DNA of 64,000 nucleotides from Methylobacterium sp. E-005. Its GTDB lineage: Bacteria; Pseudomonadota; Alphaproteobacteria; Rhizobiales; Beijerinckiaceae. The stretch's first letter is position 1. The number at the start of each line of letters is the position of its first letter. The stretch covers positions 62,001-126,000 of the forward strand of contig NZ_JAKSYG010000153.1 in NCBI RefSeq assembly GCF_022829725.1, in the 5' to 3' direction. A program made the translations under genes and the position numbers. Shown one piece after another: positions 43,220 to 52,588 of the stretch. Under the pieces are notes generated by a model. It saw only the letters and a list, made by a program, of their open reading frames with translations. It did not search any database and was not told the origin of the DNA.

Positions 43220-44203
43220 ATGGCCCGCCGCCTGACGCTGACCGTCGAGCGCTTCCCCATCGCGGGCGCCTTCACGATCTCCCGCGGCAGCCGCACGGAG
43301 ATCGCCGTGGTGGTGGCCACCATCACGGACGCGAACGGGGTCGGGCGCGGCGAGTGCGTACCGTATCCGCGCTACGGCGAGAGCGTCGAGAGCGTCAGCG
43401 CCCTGATCGAGGGGCAGGCGGAGGCGATCGCGGGCGGGATCGGCCGGGAGGAACTGATGGCGCGCCTGGAGGCGGGCGCCGCGCGCAACGCCCTGGATTG
43501 CGCGCTGTTCGATTTGGAAGCCAAGCTCCAGGGCCGCCCCGCCTGGGCGATCGCCGGGCTGCCCGAGCCCCGGCCGGCGATCACCGCCTATACGCTGAGC
43601 CTCGGCACCCCGGAGAGCATGGGAGAGGCCGCCCGCAAGGCCGCCCACCGACCACTCCTGAAGGTCAAGCTCGGCGGGGACGGGGACCCGGAGCGTATCG
43701 CCGCCGTGCGAGCCGGCGCACCGGACGTGCGGCTGATCGTCGATGCCAACGAGGCCTGGCGGCCGGAGAACCTGGAAGCCAATCTCGCCGCCTGCCTGAG
43801 GGCCGGCGTCGCGCTAATCGAGCAGCCGCTGCCGGCCGCTGCCGACGCGCTGCTGGCCGAGATCCCGCATCCGGTTCCGGTCTGCGCCGACGAGAGCCTG
43901 CACGACCGCGCCGGCCTCGACGCGCTGGCCGGGCGCTACGACGCGATCAACATCAAGCTCGACAAGACCGGCGGCCTGACCGAGGCGGTGCTCCTCGCCC
44001 GGGAGGCGAAGGCGCGGGGGCTCTCGATCATGGTCGGCTGCATGCTGGGCACCTCGCTCGGCATGGCGCCCGCGGCCCTGCTGGCGAACGACGCCGATTT
44101 CGTCGATCTCGACGGGCCGCTGCTGCTCGCTCGCGACCGCGACACGCCGCTCCGCTACGAGGGAAGCCTCATGTATCCGCCCACGCCGGATCTGTGGGGA
44201 TAG
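43220..44203 (+). CDS. dgcA: Enolase-superfamily racemase DgcA
   Basis: A 327-residue TIM-barrel enzyme of the enolase superfamily, muconate-lactonising/dipeptide-epimerase branch. The acid-base lysines are K148 and K150 in LLKVKLGGDG and K246 in NIKLDKTGG; metal ligands are D175 (IVDANEAW), E201 (LIEQPLP) and D224 (CADESL). Such enzymes include L-Ala-D/L-Glu epimerase, but beside dgcN the expected reaction is racemisation of N-acetyl-D-glutamate to the L form. The two genes are separated by a single base. Confidence 0.9.
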   Translation: MARRLTLTVERFPIAGAFTISRGSRTEIAVVVATITDANGVGRGECVPYPRYGESVESVSALIEGQAEAIAGGIGREELMARLEAGAARNALDCALFDLEAKLQGRPAWAIAGLPEPRPAITAYTLSLGTPESMGEAARKAAHRPLLKVKLGGDGDPERIAAVRAGAPDVRLIVDANEAWRPENLEANLAACLRAGVALIEQPLPAAADALLAEIPHPVPVCADESLHDRAGLDALAGRYDAINIKLDKTGGLTEAVLLAREAKARGLSIMVGCMLGTSLGMAPAALLANDADFVDLDGPLLLARDRDTPLRYEGSLMYPPTPDLWG

Positions 44204-44385
44204 GATTCGCCGTGCCTGTCACTTGCAGGGCGTCACAACGCCTTTGGGATTAGGTATACCAGAAGACTTGCCTTCCTCTCGTCCGGCTGCCATCCATCGC
44301 GTGTGCGATTGGGGTCATGGCGTCGATGCGCTGTTCCCAGCAGCCAGACAACACACAGCAAGTCTCAATGCTGGGGAGGAACGAC

Positions 44386-45435
44386 GTGGCCAAGAATATC
44401 CTGATCCTGGGGGCCTCCTATGGCTCGCTCCTGGGCACCAAGCTCCTGATGGCCGGTCACAACGTGACCCTGGTCTGCCGGCGCAAGACCGCCGACCTGA
44501 TCAACCGCGAAGGCACCGAAGTCCGGATCAAGCTCCGCGACGAGAAGGAGCACCGGGCGATCTTCTCCCGCGACCTGCCCGGCAAGGTCGACGCGATGCC
44601 GCCCGAGGATGTCGACGTCTCGCGCTACGACCTCGTCGGCCTCGCCATGCAGGAGCCGCAGTACAACAACCACACGATCCGCGTGCTGATGATCAAGATC
44701 GCGGCGGCGAAGCTGCCGTGCCTGTCGATCATGAACATGCCGCCGCTGCCCTACCTCAAGCGGATCCCGGCGCTGGCCGCCATGGATCTCGAGGACGCCT
44801 ACACCAATGCCGGCGTGTGGGACCGGTTCGAGCCGGGCCTCGTGTCGCTGTGCTCCCCCGATCCCCAGGCCTTCCGGCCGCCGGAGGAGGAGGCCAACGT
44901 CCTGCATGTCGGGCTGCCGACGAACTTCAAGGCCGCGACCTTCGCGGATGAGGCCCATAACCGCCTGCTGCGGGCGCTGGAGGCCGATATCGACGCCGTA
45001 CGCCTCGACGGGCACGACGTGCCGGTGAAGCTCAAGGTGTTCGACTCGCTGTTCGTGCCGCTGGCCAAGTGGTCGATGCTGCTCACCGGCAATTACCGCT
45101 GCATCACGCCCGGCGAGCCCCAATCGATCCACGACGCCGTGCATGGGGATCTGGCCCGCTCGCGGGCGATCTACGACCATGTCGACGGGATTGCCCGGAA
45201 GCTCGGCGCCGATCCGGCCGATCAGGTGCCGTTCGAGAAATACGCCAAGGCGGCCGAGAGCCTGCTCAAGCCCTCCTCGGCGGCGCGGGCGGTGGCGAAC
45301 GGGGCCCCCTATATCGAACGGGTCGACCTGCTGGTGAAGCTGATCTCGCACCAGCTCGGCGAGCCCAGCGCCGAGATCGACCGCACGGTCGAGACCGTCG
45401 ACCGGAAGCTCGACGAGCGCATCATCGAGGGGTGA
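44386..45435 (+). CDS. Ketopantoate reductase-like NAD(P)-binding protein
   Basis: A 349-residue two-domain oxidoreductase. The N-terminal Rossmann motif is unusual, ILILGASYGSLLGTKLLMAG, with GASYGS where PanE has GxGxxG; VTLVCRRKTADLINREGTEV follows as in the ApbA/PanE family. The C-terminal helical domain contains VFDSLFVPLAKWSMLLTGNY. The usual PanE catalytic KxxxN site is not obvious, so it may reduce another keto acid. The start is GTG with GGGGAGGA 5 bases upstream. It follows dgcA by 182 bases and may not belong to that operon. Confidence 0.6.
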   Translation: MAKNILILGASYGSLLGTKLLMAGHNVTLVCRRKTADLINREGTEVRIKLRDEKEHRAIFSRDLPGKVDAMPPEDVDVSRYDLVGLAMQEPQYNNHTIRVLMIKIAAAKLPCLSIMNMPPLPYLKRIPALAAMDLEDAYTNAGVWDRFEPGLVSLCSPDPQAFRPPEEEANVLHVGLPTNFKAATFADEAHNRLLRALEADIDAVRLDGHDVPVKLKVFDSLFVPLAKWSMLLTGNYRCITPGEPQSIHDAVHGDLARSRAIYDHVDGIARKLGADPADQVPFEKYAKAAESLLKPSSAARAVANGAPYIERVDLLVKLISHQLGEPSAEIDRTVETVDRKLDERIIEG

Positions 45436-45599
45436 GCGACCCTGTTACGCGCGCGCCGAGCGGAGCGCCGCGCGGCGTTGTGCTGCGCACATCGTCATCA
45501 CGGGCGTAGCGAAGTGACCCAGGGCGGCGCGACATAGGTCGGCGTGGCGTTTCTGGATCGCTTCGCTCTCGTTCGCAAAGCCGGTCGGCCAACCTGACA

Positions 45600-45938
45600 T
45601 CACTCCGCCAGGTCCAGAAAATGCCGGCCCTGGCGGTCGTCGATCTCGATGATCCAGAGGTCGGAATCGAATCGGATCTCCTTGGTCAGGCGCTCCTCCA
45701 CGTCGAGCGGGCTGCCGCCGGTGACCTGGGCGACGAAGCGGCGGTCGCCGCTGTCCTCGGCCTCGAACAGGGCCTGTGGTGCCGGTCCGTAGAGGTCGGC
45801 GCTGCCGTCGAGGCGGTCGACCTTCACGAAGATCGCGCCCGCCTCCGCGGCCCCGCGTCGGCGCTGCACAGCCGGAATGCCCGCCACGTCGAGGCGGCGC
45901 AGATGGGCCGAGACCCAGAAATCGGAACGCAGGCGCAT
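45600..45938 (-). CDS. DUF1491 family protein
   Basis: A 112-residue protein of the alphaproteobacterial DUF1491 family: RLRSDFWVSAHLRRLDVAGI, GAIFVKVDRLDGSADLYGPA, then IRFDSDLWIIEIDDRQGRHF. The function is unknown. The ATG at 45938 matches the family start and has GAGAGG nine bases upstream; an upstream extension to 46013 overlaps other sequence and is less likely. Confidence 0.85.
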   Translation of the reverse strand: MRLRSDFWVSAHLRRLDVAGIPAVQRRRGAAEAGAIFVKVDRLDGSADLYGPAPQALFEAEDSGDRRFVAQVTGGSPLDVEERLTKEIRFDSDLWIIEIDDRQGRHFLDLAE

Positions 45939-46015
45939 GCGGTAGAGCCTCTCGGGAACGCACCCGGTATACGCGCTGAGACCAAGGAGACTAATGGCCG
46001 GTGTCCGACCCACCC

Positions 46016-46070
46016 CCCTGATCCAGAGCTGCCCCCGTCAGCGGGCCTCGAAGGAGGGCTCCGGGGATCG
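46016..46070. repeat. Dispersed palindromic element, copy 4 (left arm only)
   Basis: TGATCCAGAGCTGCCCCCG and then GGGCCTCGAAGGAGGGCTCC correspond to the left arm of the element at 32103; no right arm follows. It lies between the DUF1491 gene and the peptidoglycan-binding protein gene and looks like a decayed copy. Confidence 0.6.
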
Positions 46071-46130
46071 CCCGATCATGCCGCTCGGGAAGGCTGTCTC
46101 GGATCCCGGGCAACACGATGGGAAACGGTG

Positions 46131-46871
46131 TCAGCCATGGCCCGCCTTGGCGACGAGCTCGCGCAGGGTCCGGCCCGTGGCCTCGCCGGTTACCGGGAGC
46201 TTGGCGCTGCGCTCGAACTTCTCGATCGCCGCGCGGGTGCCCGGGCCCATCGCGCCGTCGGGCTTGACCGGATAGCCGAGCTTGGTCAGGGCCTTCTGGG
46301 CCCGCAGGACCGGATCGGACTCCGCCTCGGCCTTCTTGGCAGGCTCCTTGGCGGGCTCCTTCGCAGCTCCCTTGGCGGTCTCCTTGGCGGCCGGTTTCGC
46401 GGCGAGCCGGGCCGGGGCGGCCTTCGGGGTCACCGAGGCGGTGGTCTCGTCGGCGCGGATCAGCTCGCCGATCGTGTCCCGGGTCGCCGGCTTGGCGGGA
46501 ATCTTCTCCGGTTCGGGGCGGGCCGAGACCGGGTCCCGGGCGATCTCCCGCACCGGCTCCCGGGCCGCCTCGCGCGCGACCGGGACGGCCTCGCGCGCGG
46601 GGGGCGCCTTCTGGGCGAGCTTCGGCAGGATCGGGGCCGGATGGCGGTGGGCTTGGTAGCCGAGGGCGTTGACGCAGATGAAACCGGCCGCACCCAGGCC
46701 CACGAGGCTGCTGAGGACGGTACCGGGGCTGTTGCGGCAGGTGGTGCCCGTGGCCTTCAGCGCGCCGACGAGGACGGAACGCCAGTCCCCCTGGACGGCT
46801 TTGCGCCGCGCGGCCGGGCGGCGCGCCCGGCCGGCTTCGCCCGGGATGGTGATCTCGCGGTAGCCTGACAT
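46131..46871 (-). CDS. Membrane-anchored peptidoglycan-binding protein
   Basis: A 246-residue protein with a basic cytosolic N-terminus, one membrane helix at about residues 53-72 (LSSLVGLGAAGFICVNALGY), a long Ala/Lys/Pro/Glu-rich linker, and a C-terminal PG_binding_1 domain (RAQKALTKLGYPVKPDGAMG, then TRAAIEKFERSAKLPVTGEA). It probably tethers the envelope to peptidoglycan or senses the wall. It follows the histidine kinase gene by 42 bases, so they are likely one operon. No hydrolase domain is present. Confidence 0.82.
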   Translation of the reverse strand: MSGYREITIPGEAGRARRPAARRKAVQGDWRSVLVGALKATGTTCRNSPGTVLSSLVGLGAAGFICVNALGYQAHRHPAPILPKLAQKAPPAREAVPVAREAAREPVREIARDPVSARPEPEKIPAKPATRDTIGELIRADETTASVTPKAAPARLAAKPAAKETAKGAAKEPAKEPAKKAEAESDPVLRAQKALTKLGYPVKPDGAMGPGTRAAIEKFERSAKLPVTGEATGRTLRELVAKAGHG

Positions 46872-46913
46872 CGTGTCTCCTTCCGGGGATCGTGTTCCGG
46901 GGGGAACTTGGGC

Positions 46914-48803
46914 TCAGCCGGTGCGGCGCAGGGCCGAACCCGATCGGGTGCCCGGCTCGGCGCTCGGCTCCGCGTCGAACAGGCCGAGCGGCAGGCGCAC
47001 GACCCGGCGCGGCGCGGCGGCGCCCCGTACGGCGGTCCGGATCGGGGCGGGACCGCAGGCAGCCTCCGGCGCCCGGCACCGATGGGGCAGCGTCACGGTC
47101 ACGACCGTACCGGCCTGCGGCGCGCTCTCGATCCGCATCGCGCCGCCATGCAGGCCGACCAGCCCCTGGACCACCGAGAGGCCGAGACCGGTCCCCTCGT
47201 GCTGGCGCTTGTAGTCGCCGGCTCCGGCCTGGAAGAACGGCGTGCCGAGCTTCGACAGATCCTCCGCGCCGATCCCGCAACCGGTATCGGACACGACGAT
47301 GTCGAGGCCCTCGACGCTGCGGCGCAGGGACAGGTCGACCCGGCCGCCGCGCGGGGTGAACTTCACGGCGTTCGAGACGAGGTTGATCAGGATCTGCCGG
47401 CAGGCGCCGGGATCGGCGGTGATCTCGACCGGGCCCGAGGCGGAAACCGCCAGGGTGACGCCGGCGGCCTCAGCCCGCAGGCGCATCAGGTCGCAGCAGG
47501 ACTGGAGCAGGCCCGCGACGTCGAAGGCCTCCGGCGCGTAGTCGAAATTGCCGCTCTGGATCCGGCTCATGTCGAGGAGCGTGTTGACGACGCCGAGCAG
47601 ATGATGCCCGGAGGCGCCGATGATCCCGGCATAATCTCGCGCCTGATCCGCACTGAGGCTCGGGGCACCTTCGCCCGCCAGCACCTCGGAGAAGCCGATG
47701 ATCGCGTTGAGCGGCGTGCGCAGCTCGTGGGTGACGTTGGCCAGGAACCGGCCCTTGATGGCGTCGGCCCGCTCGGCCTCGGCGCGGGCGCGCTCCAGTT
47801 CCTCGGCGTGGCGGTAATGCTCGGTCATGTCGCGGGTCACCGCCACCACCGCGGTCGCGGCGTCGTACGAGCCGTGCGCGATCCGGTGGGCGCGCATCTC
47901 GGCATGGATCAGGCGCGCGCCGTCGGCCCGCCCGGCTTCGACATGAAGGCGCAGCGGCAGGGTGGCGGGACGCCCGGTCGCCGCGACGTCGCTCACCGCC
48001 TTGAGGAAGGCCGGTCGGTCGGCCACGTGGACCCGCTCCAGGAGGCCGTGGCCGTGCAGGCGCGCCGGGTCGCTGCCCAGCAGCCGGGTCGCCGATACGG
48101 AGGCGTCCACGACGCGGCCGTTGCGATCGTGCCAGGTCACGAGGTCGTCGATCGCCGAGAGCAGCAACTGATCCCGGGCCTCGTTGTCGCGCAGCTGCGC
48201 GCGCCACGCACCCTCGTTGCGCTTGTGCTCCAGGGCCTGGGCGGCGACGTGGCCGATCGCCGTCAGCGCGAAGGCCGGCAGGGCGAGGCCGGCGGAGATA
48301 TCCATCACCGGCAGGGTCGCCCCGAACGCGTCGAGGCTGGCCACCGCCAGCACGCCGAGGACTGCCATGGCGGCCGCCGCCAGCGTCGCGCGCAGCGAGC
48401 CGGAGATCAGCGCCTCCACGGGGATCGCCACAAGCCAGACCGCGGCCGGGGACGCGACGCCCCCCGTGACGCTCGACAGCGCTACAACGATCCCGGTCAG
48501 GCCCGCGGCCGACACCGCGTGGGCGAGCCAGAGGGATCCGGTGCGGACGAGCAGCACGGCGGCGAAGACCGGCAGCAGCAGGCTCACGATCGCCAGGACC
48601 TCGATGCCGGACGGCACGCCGCGCCAGAGCAGGTAGGGCGGCAGCCCGACCATCATCACGGCGCCCGTGGCAAGCCGCGACACCAGGAAGCGCTGGTGGC
48701 GGGCGCGCGCCGCGGCATCATCGGCCGCGGAGGCGTGAACCAGCCCCGTGAGACGGTCGTCGATCGAGGAAGTCAGGACTTTTTTAATAGGCAAGGCTGG
48801 CAC
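46914..48803 (-). CDS. Membrane-bound PAS histidine kinase (DivJ/PleC-like)
   Basis: A 629-residue sensor kinase. The N-terminal part has six or so membrane helices, then a PAS domain (DNEARDQLLLSAIDDLVTWH), then the HisKA H-box FLANVTHELRTPLNAIIGFS with the phosphorylated His, and an ATPase domain with ILINLVSNAVKFTPRGG (N-box), SDTGCGIG and HEGTGLGLSVVQGL. It is like alphaproteobacterial cell-cycle kinases such as DivJ or PleC, but the pathway cannot be fixed. The start is GTG with no clear ribosome site. The response regulator is not in the window. Confidence 0.88.
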   Translation of the reverse strand: MPALPIKKVLTSSIDDRLTGLVHASAADDAAARARHQRFLVSRLATGAVMMVGLPPYLLWRGVPSGIEVLAIVSLLLPVFAAVLLVRTGSLWLAHAVSAAGLTGIVVALSSVTGGVASPAAVWLVAIPVEALISGSLRATLAAAAMAVLGVLAVASLDAFGATLPVMDISAGLALPAFALTAIGHVAAQALEHKRNEGAWRAQLRDNEARDQLLLSAIDDLVTWHDRNGRVVDASVSATRLLGSDPARLHGHGLLERVHVADRPAFLKAVSDVAATGRPATLPLRLHVEAGRADGARLIHAEMRAHRIAHGSYDAATAVVAVTRDMTEHYRHAEELERARAEAERADAIKGRFLANVTHELRTPLNAIIGFSEVLAGEGAPSLSADQARDYAGIIGASGHHLLGVVNTLLDMSRIQSGNFDYAPEAFDVAGLLQSCCDLMRLRAEAAGVTLAVSASGPVEITADPGACRQILINLVSNAVKFTPRGGRVDLSLRRSVEGLDIVVSDTGCGIGAEDLSKLGTPFFQAGAGDYKRQHEGTGLGLSVVQGLVGLHGGAMRIESAPQAGTVVTVTLPHRCRAPEAACGPAPIRTAVRGAAAPRRVVRLPLGLFDAEPSAEPGTRSGSALRRTG

Positions 48804-49103
48804 ACGCCGCGAGTACGCGTTTCCGCATCCCTCGCGCCTCCGGTTCGACTTTCGAACGACTTCCGGACGGTCGCAGAGGCGGCTTAAACGAGTGTTGCGC
48901 GACTGGTCAGAACGGTCAGGATGCTTTCCACGAGGTAACCAAAGGCATTCGGATAAGCTTCGTTCACCATCACGCGCGAAAGCGCAGGCCGGTTGAGGCC
49001 CGGTTCACGAAATCCGTCGAAATCTCGGCGTCGCGGATTCTCCCGACGGACGACGGCCGGCTTTCAGGAGAATGCGCGCCAGACCGAGCGGAGAGTCCGA
49101 ATC
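48804..49103. other. Divergent intergenic region
   Basis: A 300-base gap between the kinase gene (-) and a small protein gene (+). No gene or clear promoter seen. The right part carries AGCGGAGAGTCC ahead of the small gene, a likely ribosome site region. Confidence 0.4.
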
Positions 49104-49424
49104 ATGACCGTCCTGCTGCGCGCCGCGCTGGTAATCGGCGTGCTCTCGTATCTCGCGCTGATGCGTGGTGGCGCGGATCCGGCCGCGGAGGCGCGCAAGC
49201 TCACGGGCCCGCTGCCGAGCGCCTCGGCGGTCCTGCCGGCGGCTCTGGAGGCCGTTCCGCCTGAGACCCGCGAGCGGGCCGCCCGGGCGGTCCTGGCCCG
49301 GGGCCTGCTGGCGGAGTTGAGCCGTCGGGCCGGTGAGCCCCAAGCCGCGACCGATACCCCGTCCACCGATACCCTGGAGGCGGCTGACCGGCAGCCCGCT
49401 TGGCGGGGCATCGAAGCCCGCTGA
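49104..49424 (+). CDS. Small single-helix membrane or exported protein, unknown
   Basis: A 106-residue protein with one N-terminal hydrophobic segment (VLLRAALVIGVLSYLALMRG) and an Ala/Arg/Glu-rich remainder predicted to be helical. No family recognised. The start ATG lies 11 bases after GAGAG. It is convergent with the DUF2336 gene with a 12-base gap. Confidence 0.5.
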   Translation: MTVLLRAALVIGVLSYLALMRGGADPAAEARKLTGPLPSASAVLPAALEAVPPETRERAARAVLARGLLAELSRRAGEPQAATDTPSTDTLEAADRQPAWRGIEAR

Positions 49425-49436
49425 CGCCGCCCTCCG

Positions 49437-50558
49437 TCAGCCCGCCTCCGCCTTGGAGGCCGGGCGGGTGCGTGCCGGCAGCGTCGCGCGCTGCCCGGCA
49501 CCGCTCTGGCGCAGCTTGGCCTCCGGGCCGTGGAGCGGTTGGTGCGGCTCGCTGCGCCCGCGCTCGGCGAGGGGCCGGTCGAGGATCGCCGCCACGAGAT
49601 CCCGCGCCGCCGGCCGGCTCACCGTGCGGAACAGGCGGACGAGGTCGGCCACGCGCTCGGCCGAGCGGGCGACGCCCTGGTTGAGGGTGAGGAAGATGTA
49701 GACCGCCTCCTCCTCGTGCAGGCCGGCCGCGCGCAGGCCGAGGGTGAGGAGGTCGTAGCGGGCGCCTGGACCGGTGACCACGCCCAGGAAATCGTGGGGC
49801 AGGCCGAGCCCGTCCGCGAGCGCCGCCACGAAGGCCGCCACATCGTGCGCGGCCGAGAGCCGGGTCAGGGCTTCGCCGAGGTCGCGGGGCGCAGGCGGGC
49901 AGGGGCGCAGCGCGGCCGTCGCCTCCACGCTCCCGCCGATCACCGCGCGGCGCATCGGGTCGGCGTGCAGGTAGAGGGGCACGAGGTCGGCGGCGGAGAC
50001 GTCGGGGCGCACCAGCAGCAGTCGGGCGAGCTCGGCATCGCCGCGGCCGCGGCCGACGAGCCGCGCGAGCGTCGCGCCGCGCAGGGTGATGCCGAGATTG
50101 GCGGCGAGCGCCCGGTCGATCTCGGCGCGGCCCTCGCGGGAGAGTTCGTCCGCCGCCTCACGGCTGAGCCCGGCCCGGGCGGCGATGCGGTCGGCGATGT
50201 CGGAGCCGTCGGCGAGGGCCGCGTCGATCAGGCTGCGGCTCAGCGCCGGCGCCAGTTCCACCACCGCGTCGCGGGCGCCACCGCCGCGCAAGGCGAGGGC
50301 CTCAAGGATTGCGGGCGGCGTCTCGGGGCAGGGGGCGAGCTTCCGCGCAACGACCCGGGCCGTCTCCTCGTCCACCGTGGGGATCAGGCCGCAGGCCAGA
50401 GATTCGAAGATCTCGGTGGCGGCCCGGTCGCGGCCCGGTGCCCGGACGAACAGGTCGGTCTGCACCCGCAGGATCACGGGCTTGAGATCGAGATTCTCGA
50501 TGCGCGAGAGTTCGAGGAGCCCGGACAGGTCCGGCGGAGCATCGACGGATGGGGGCAT
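49437..50558 (-). CDS. DUF2336 family protein
   Basis: A roughly 373-residue helical protein of the DUF2336 family, common in Hyphomicrobiales and of unknown function. It opens DLSGLLELSRIENLDLKPVI and has helical repeats including DEETARVVARKLAPCPETPP, LSREAADELSREGRAEIDRA and LFLTLNQG-like IFLTLNQGVARSAERVADLV. The ATG at 50558 is preferred; a GTG at 50594 would add 12 residues. The tail after about residue 340 is Arg/Pro/Ala-rich. Confidence 0.8.
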   Translation of the reverse strand: MPPSVDAPPDLSGLLELSRIENLDLKPVILRVQTDLFVRAPGRDRAATEIFESLACGLIPTVDEETARVVARKLAPCPETPPAILEALALRGGGARDAVVELAPALSRSLIDAALADGSDIADRIAARAGLSREAADELSREGRAEIDRALAANLGITLRGATLARLVGRGRGDAELARLLLVRPDVSAADLVPLYLHADPMRRAVIGGSVEATAALRPCPPAPRDLGEALTRLSAAHDVAAFVAALADGLGLPHDFLGVVTGPGARYDLLTLGLRAAGLHEEEAVYIFLTLNQGVARSAERVADLVRLFRTVSRPAARDLVAAILDRPLAERGRSEPHQPLHGPEAKLRQSGAGQRATLPARTRPASKAEAG

Positions 50559-50678
50559 GGACGATCGGTTTACGCAGGACTGCAGTAAGCTCACGCTAAC
50601 CGCATCGACGTGAATCGACCTTTAAGATGCCCCCCGCGGGACCGTGCCGTCCTGCATCACCGCGCCTGTCCGGCGGTC

Positions 50679-51035
50679 TCAATGCGTCAGCCAGAGCCCG
50701 CCGCTCAGTACTGCCGCCGCGAAGACGATGAAGCCGACGAAGGCAGGCACGACCCAGGGCTGCCGCTGGTGCACGTATCCGGTCTTGGTCTTCTCCGACG
50801 GCGCCCGCTCGTTCTGCCGGGCCAGCCGGACCTCCTGCGAACTCGGCGGCGTTCCACCTGCCTCCTCGCAGGTTCCGAGCGGCGCCGCCCCGACATCCAT
50901 GTGTGGGGTCTTGTCGGCGGTTCGGCCGCTGTCGATGTCGCCCTTGAGCTGCGCGGCGGTCGGCGCCTCCGAATCCGGCGGCGGATCGATGGTCAGATTG
51001 GCGGGTGGCGGCGGGGTTTCGGAACGCAGGGTCAT
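50679..51035 (-). CDS. Small tail-anchored protein, unknown
   Basis: A 118-residue protein whose first 90 residues are Pro/Thr/Asp-rich and disordered, and whose C-terminus is one membrane helix (VPAFVGFIVFAAAVLSGGLW). This looks like a tail-anchored inner-membrane protein. No family recognised. Flanked by the DUF2336 gene and a GNAT gene on the same strand. Confidence 0.5.
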   Translation of the reverse strand: MTLRSETPPPPANLTIDPPPDSEAPTAAQLKGDIDSGRTADKTPHMDVGAAPLGTCEEAGGTPPSSQEVRLARQNERAPSEKTKTGYVHQRQPWVVPAFVGFIVFAAAVLSGGLWLTH

Positions 51036-51105
51036 GGGCGGGGCTCCAGCTTGATTTGATCAACGCCTGGAAACGCCGTCGGCTGCGGTCAGGATGTCGC
51101 GGGTC

Positions 51106-51567
51106 TCACGCCTCGCCGGATCCGCGCTTGAGCAAGGGGCGCTCGAACAGTTCCGTCCCCCCGGCGAAGCCGGCCGCCGCACAGAAGGCGTGCAGGGCGG
51201 CCTGCTCCGGTCCGACGCTGAGGCGCAGCCGGTCGCACCCGGCTTGGCGCGCCGCCCGCCCGGCCGCTTTCAGCAACACCCGCCCGATGCCCCGGCGCCG
51301 GGACTCGGCCGCGACCACGAGGGCCGTGATCAGGCCGAAGGGCCGCGGCGCGTCGAGGGTGCGGACCGGGCTGAGGGCGATGAGGCCGCTCGGCGGTCCC
51401 CATTCCACGGCGACGAGAACGGTGCCGCCGTCCCGCTGCAGGCCTTCGAGCCGTGCCGCCAGATCCGCGGCGCCGACCGCCGTGCCAGCCTCGCCGAGGA
51501 GGGCGGCGAGGCCGGCGGCATCGGAGCCCGCGGCCGCCCGGATCTCCAGCCCGTACCGATTGCCCAA
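51106..51567 (-). CDS. GNAT N-acetyltransferase
   Basis: A 153-residue acetyltransferase: GLEIRAAAGSDAAGLAALLG at the N-terminus, motif A LITALVVAAESRRRGIGRVL with the RxxGIG acetyl-CoA loop, then DRLRLSVGPEQAALHAFCAA. The substrate is unknown. The start is TTG with GGGAG six bases upstream, and no in-frame ATG is near. The same strand carries the cupin gene upstream by 24 bases, so the two are probably cotranscribed. Confidence 0.85.
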   Translation of the reverse strand: MGNRYGLEIRAAAGSDAAGLAALLGEAGTAVGAADLAARLEGLQRDGGTVLVAVEWGPPSGLIALSPVRTLDAPRPFGLITALVVAAESRRRGIGRVLLKAAGRAARQAGCDRLRLSVGPEQAALHAFCAAAGFAGGTELFERPLLKRGSGEA

Positions 51568-51591
51568 CGCGTGCTCCCGAACGGACGCCCC

Positions 51592-52119
51592 TCAGACCCG
51601 GCGCCAGCCCGGTTGTGCCGGGTCGACCAGCCGGTAATTCACCGGTGCCATGCCGCAGATGGCGATGACCGCCGGTTCCGTCCCGTCGCGGACGACGCCG
51701 TCGTAATGCGGGGTCCCCGCGACCCGGCGGACGAAGCTGCCGGCTTTCACGGGCACGCAGGCGGCGGGGTCGAAATCCGCTCCGCTGTTGCACCACCACG
51801 TGCCCGACAGGATCATGCAGTACCGGTCGGACGTGTAGGTGTGCGGTGCGCTCATGTAGCCCGGCCACCAGCGGATCAAGGTATAGTAGAGGCCGGTGCC
51901 GTTGAGGTCGCCGGTGAGATTGCACCGGTCGACGCTGCGCTCCGGGTAGCCCTTCGACGGCACCCAGGGCAGCGCATCGGGCGCGCGAATGATGGTCTGC
52001 TCCGGGTTGAGCGGGCTGCCCTCGGCCGCATGCGCCAGGAGCAGCGGGAGCGTGCCGAGGAGTGAGGCCGCCAGAAGGTCGCGCCGGCTCGTTTCCGGCC
52101 GGGTTTGCATGTCCGTCAT
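51592..52119 (-). CDS. Exported cupin-fold protein
   Basis: A 175-residue protein with a twin-arginine-like signal (TSRRDLLAASLLGTLPLLLA) and a cupin domain. LYYTLIRWWPGYMSAPHTYT carries the first metal-binding His; CMILSGTWWCNSGADFDPAA and GSFVRRVAGTPHYDGVVRDG carry the rest. It resembles periplasmic cupins of unknown function. GNAT follows by 24 bases. A binding or oxygenase role is possible, but the substrate cannot be inferred. Confidence 0.75.
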   Translation of the reverse strand: MTDMQTRPETSRRDLLAASLLGTLPLLLAHAAEGSPLNPEQTIIRAPDALPWVPSKGYPERSVDRCNLTGDLNGTGLYYTLIRWWPGYMSAPHTYTSDRYCMILSGTWWCNSGADFDPAACVPVKAGSFVRRVAGTPHYDGVVRDGTEPAVIAICGMAPVNYRLVDPAQPGWRRV

Positions 52120-52309
52120 CGCGGGGTTCCGTCCCTGTTGCCGGCCCTCTCGTCGGCGGCCTCCGCTCGAGCAACGCAGGCACCCGGGTTTCTGTCCCGG
52201 GCCGAGGCCGCAGGCTGTTTCAATCGCGCCGACATTTCAGGATGTCGGCCGCGCGGAACGCGGGAGGCGGCCAGGGAATTGCCCCGCAGGTTCGGCAGGG
52301 GGGCGCAGC

Positions 52310-52492
52310 ATGACGGATCGGGAGCGGGATCGATCGCCGCACGGGCGGGACGATGGGGATCCACCGGATGTCGGGCAATCGAAGCCAACGGACCAGACTC
52401 CCGATGACGGGTCTGTGCCCACCCAGCGCCGAAAGGCCGAGACCGAGATCGCCGCGGGTGACGTGGCCGACGATCTCGCCGATTTCGCCTGA
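52310..52492 (+). CDS. Small acidic protein, unknown
   Basis: A 60-residue charged, disordered protein (TDRERDRSPHGRDDGDPPDV) ending AAGDVADDLADFA. The start ATG lies after GGCAGGGGGG. No family recognised, and it could be a chance frame; the composition is unlike the antisense readings around it. Convergent with the MucR gene. Confidence 0.35.
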   Translation: MTDRERDRSPHGRDDGDPPDVGQSKPTDQTPDDGSVPTQRRKAETEIAAGDVADDLADFA

Positions 52493-52588
52493 CGGGCCCG
52501 CCCCGCGGGGCCTGCGCCGTCCGGTCTCAGCACCCGGGCCCACGCGCCGAACCGTCTGCGGCTCGGCGGGGCGCCCGGATGTGCGCGA

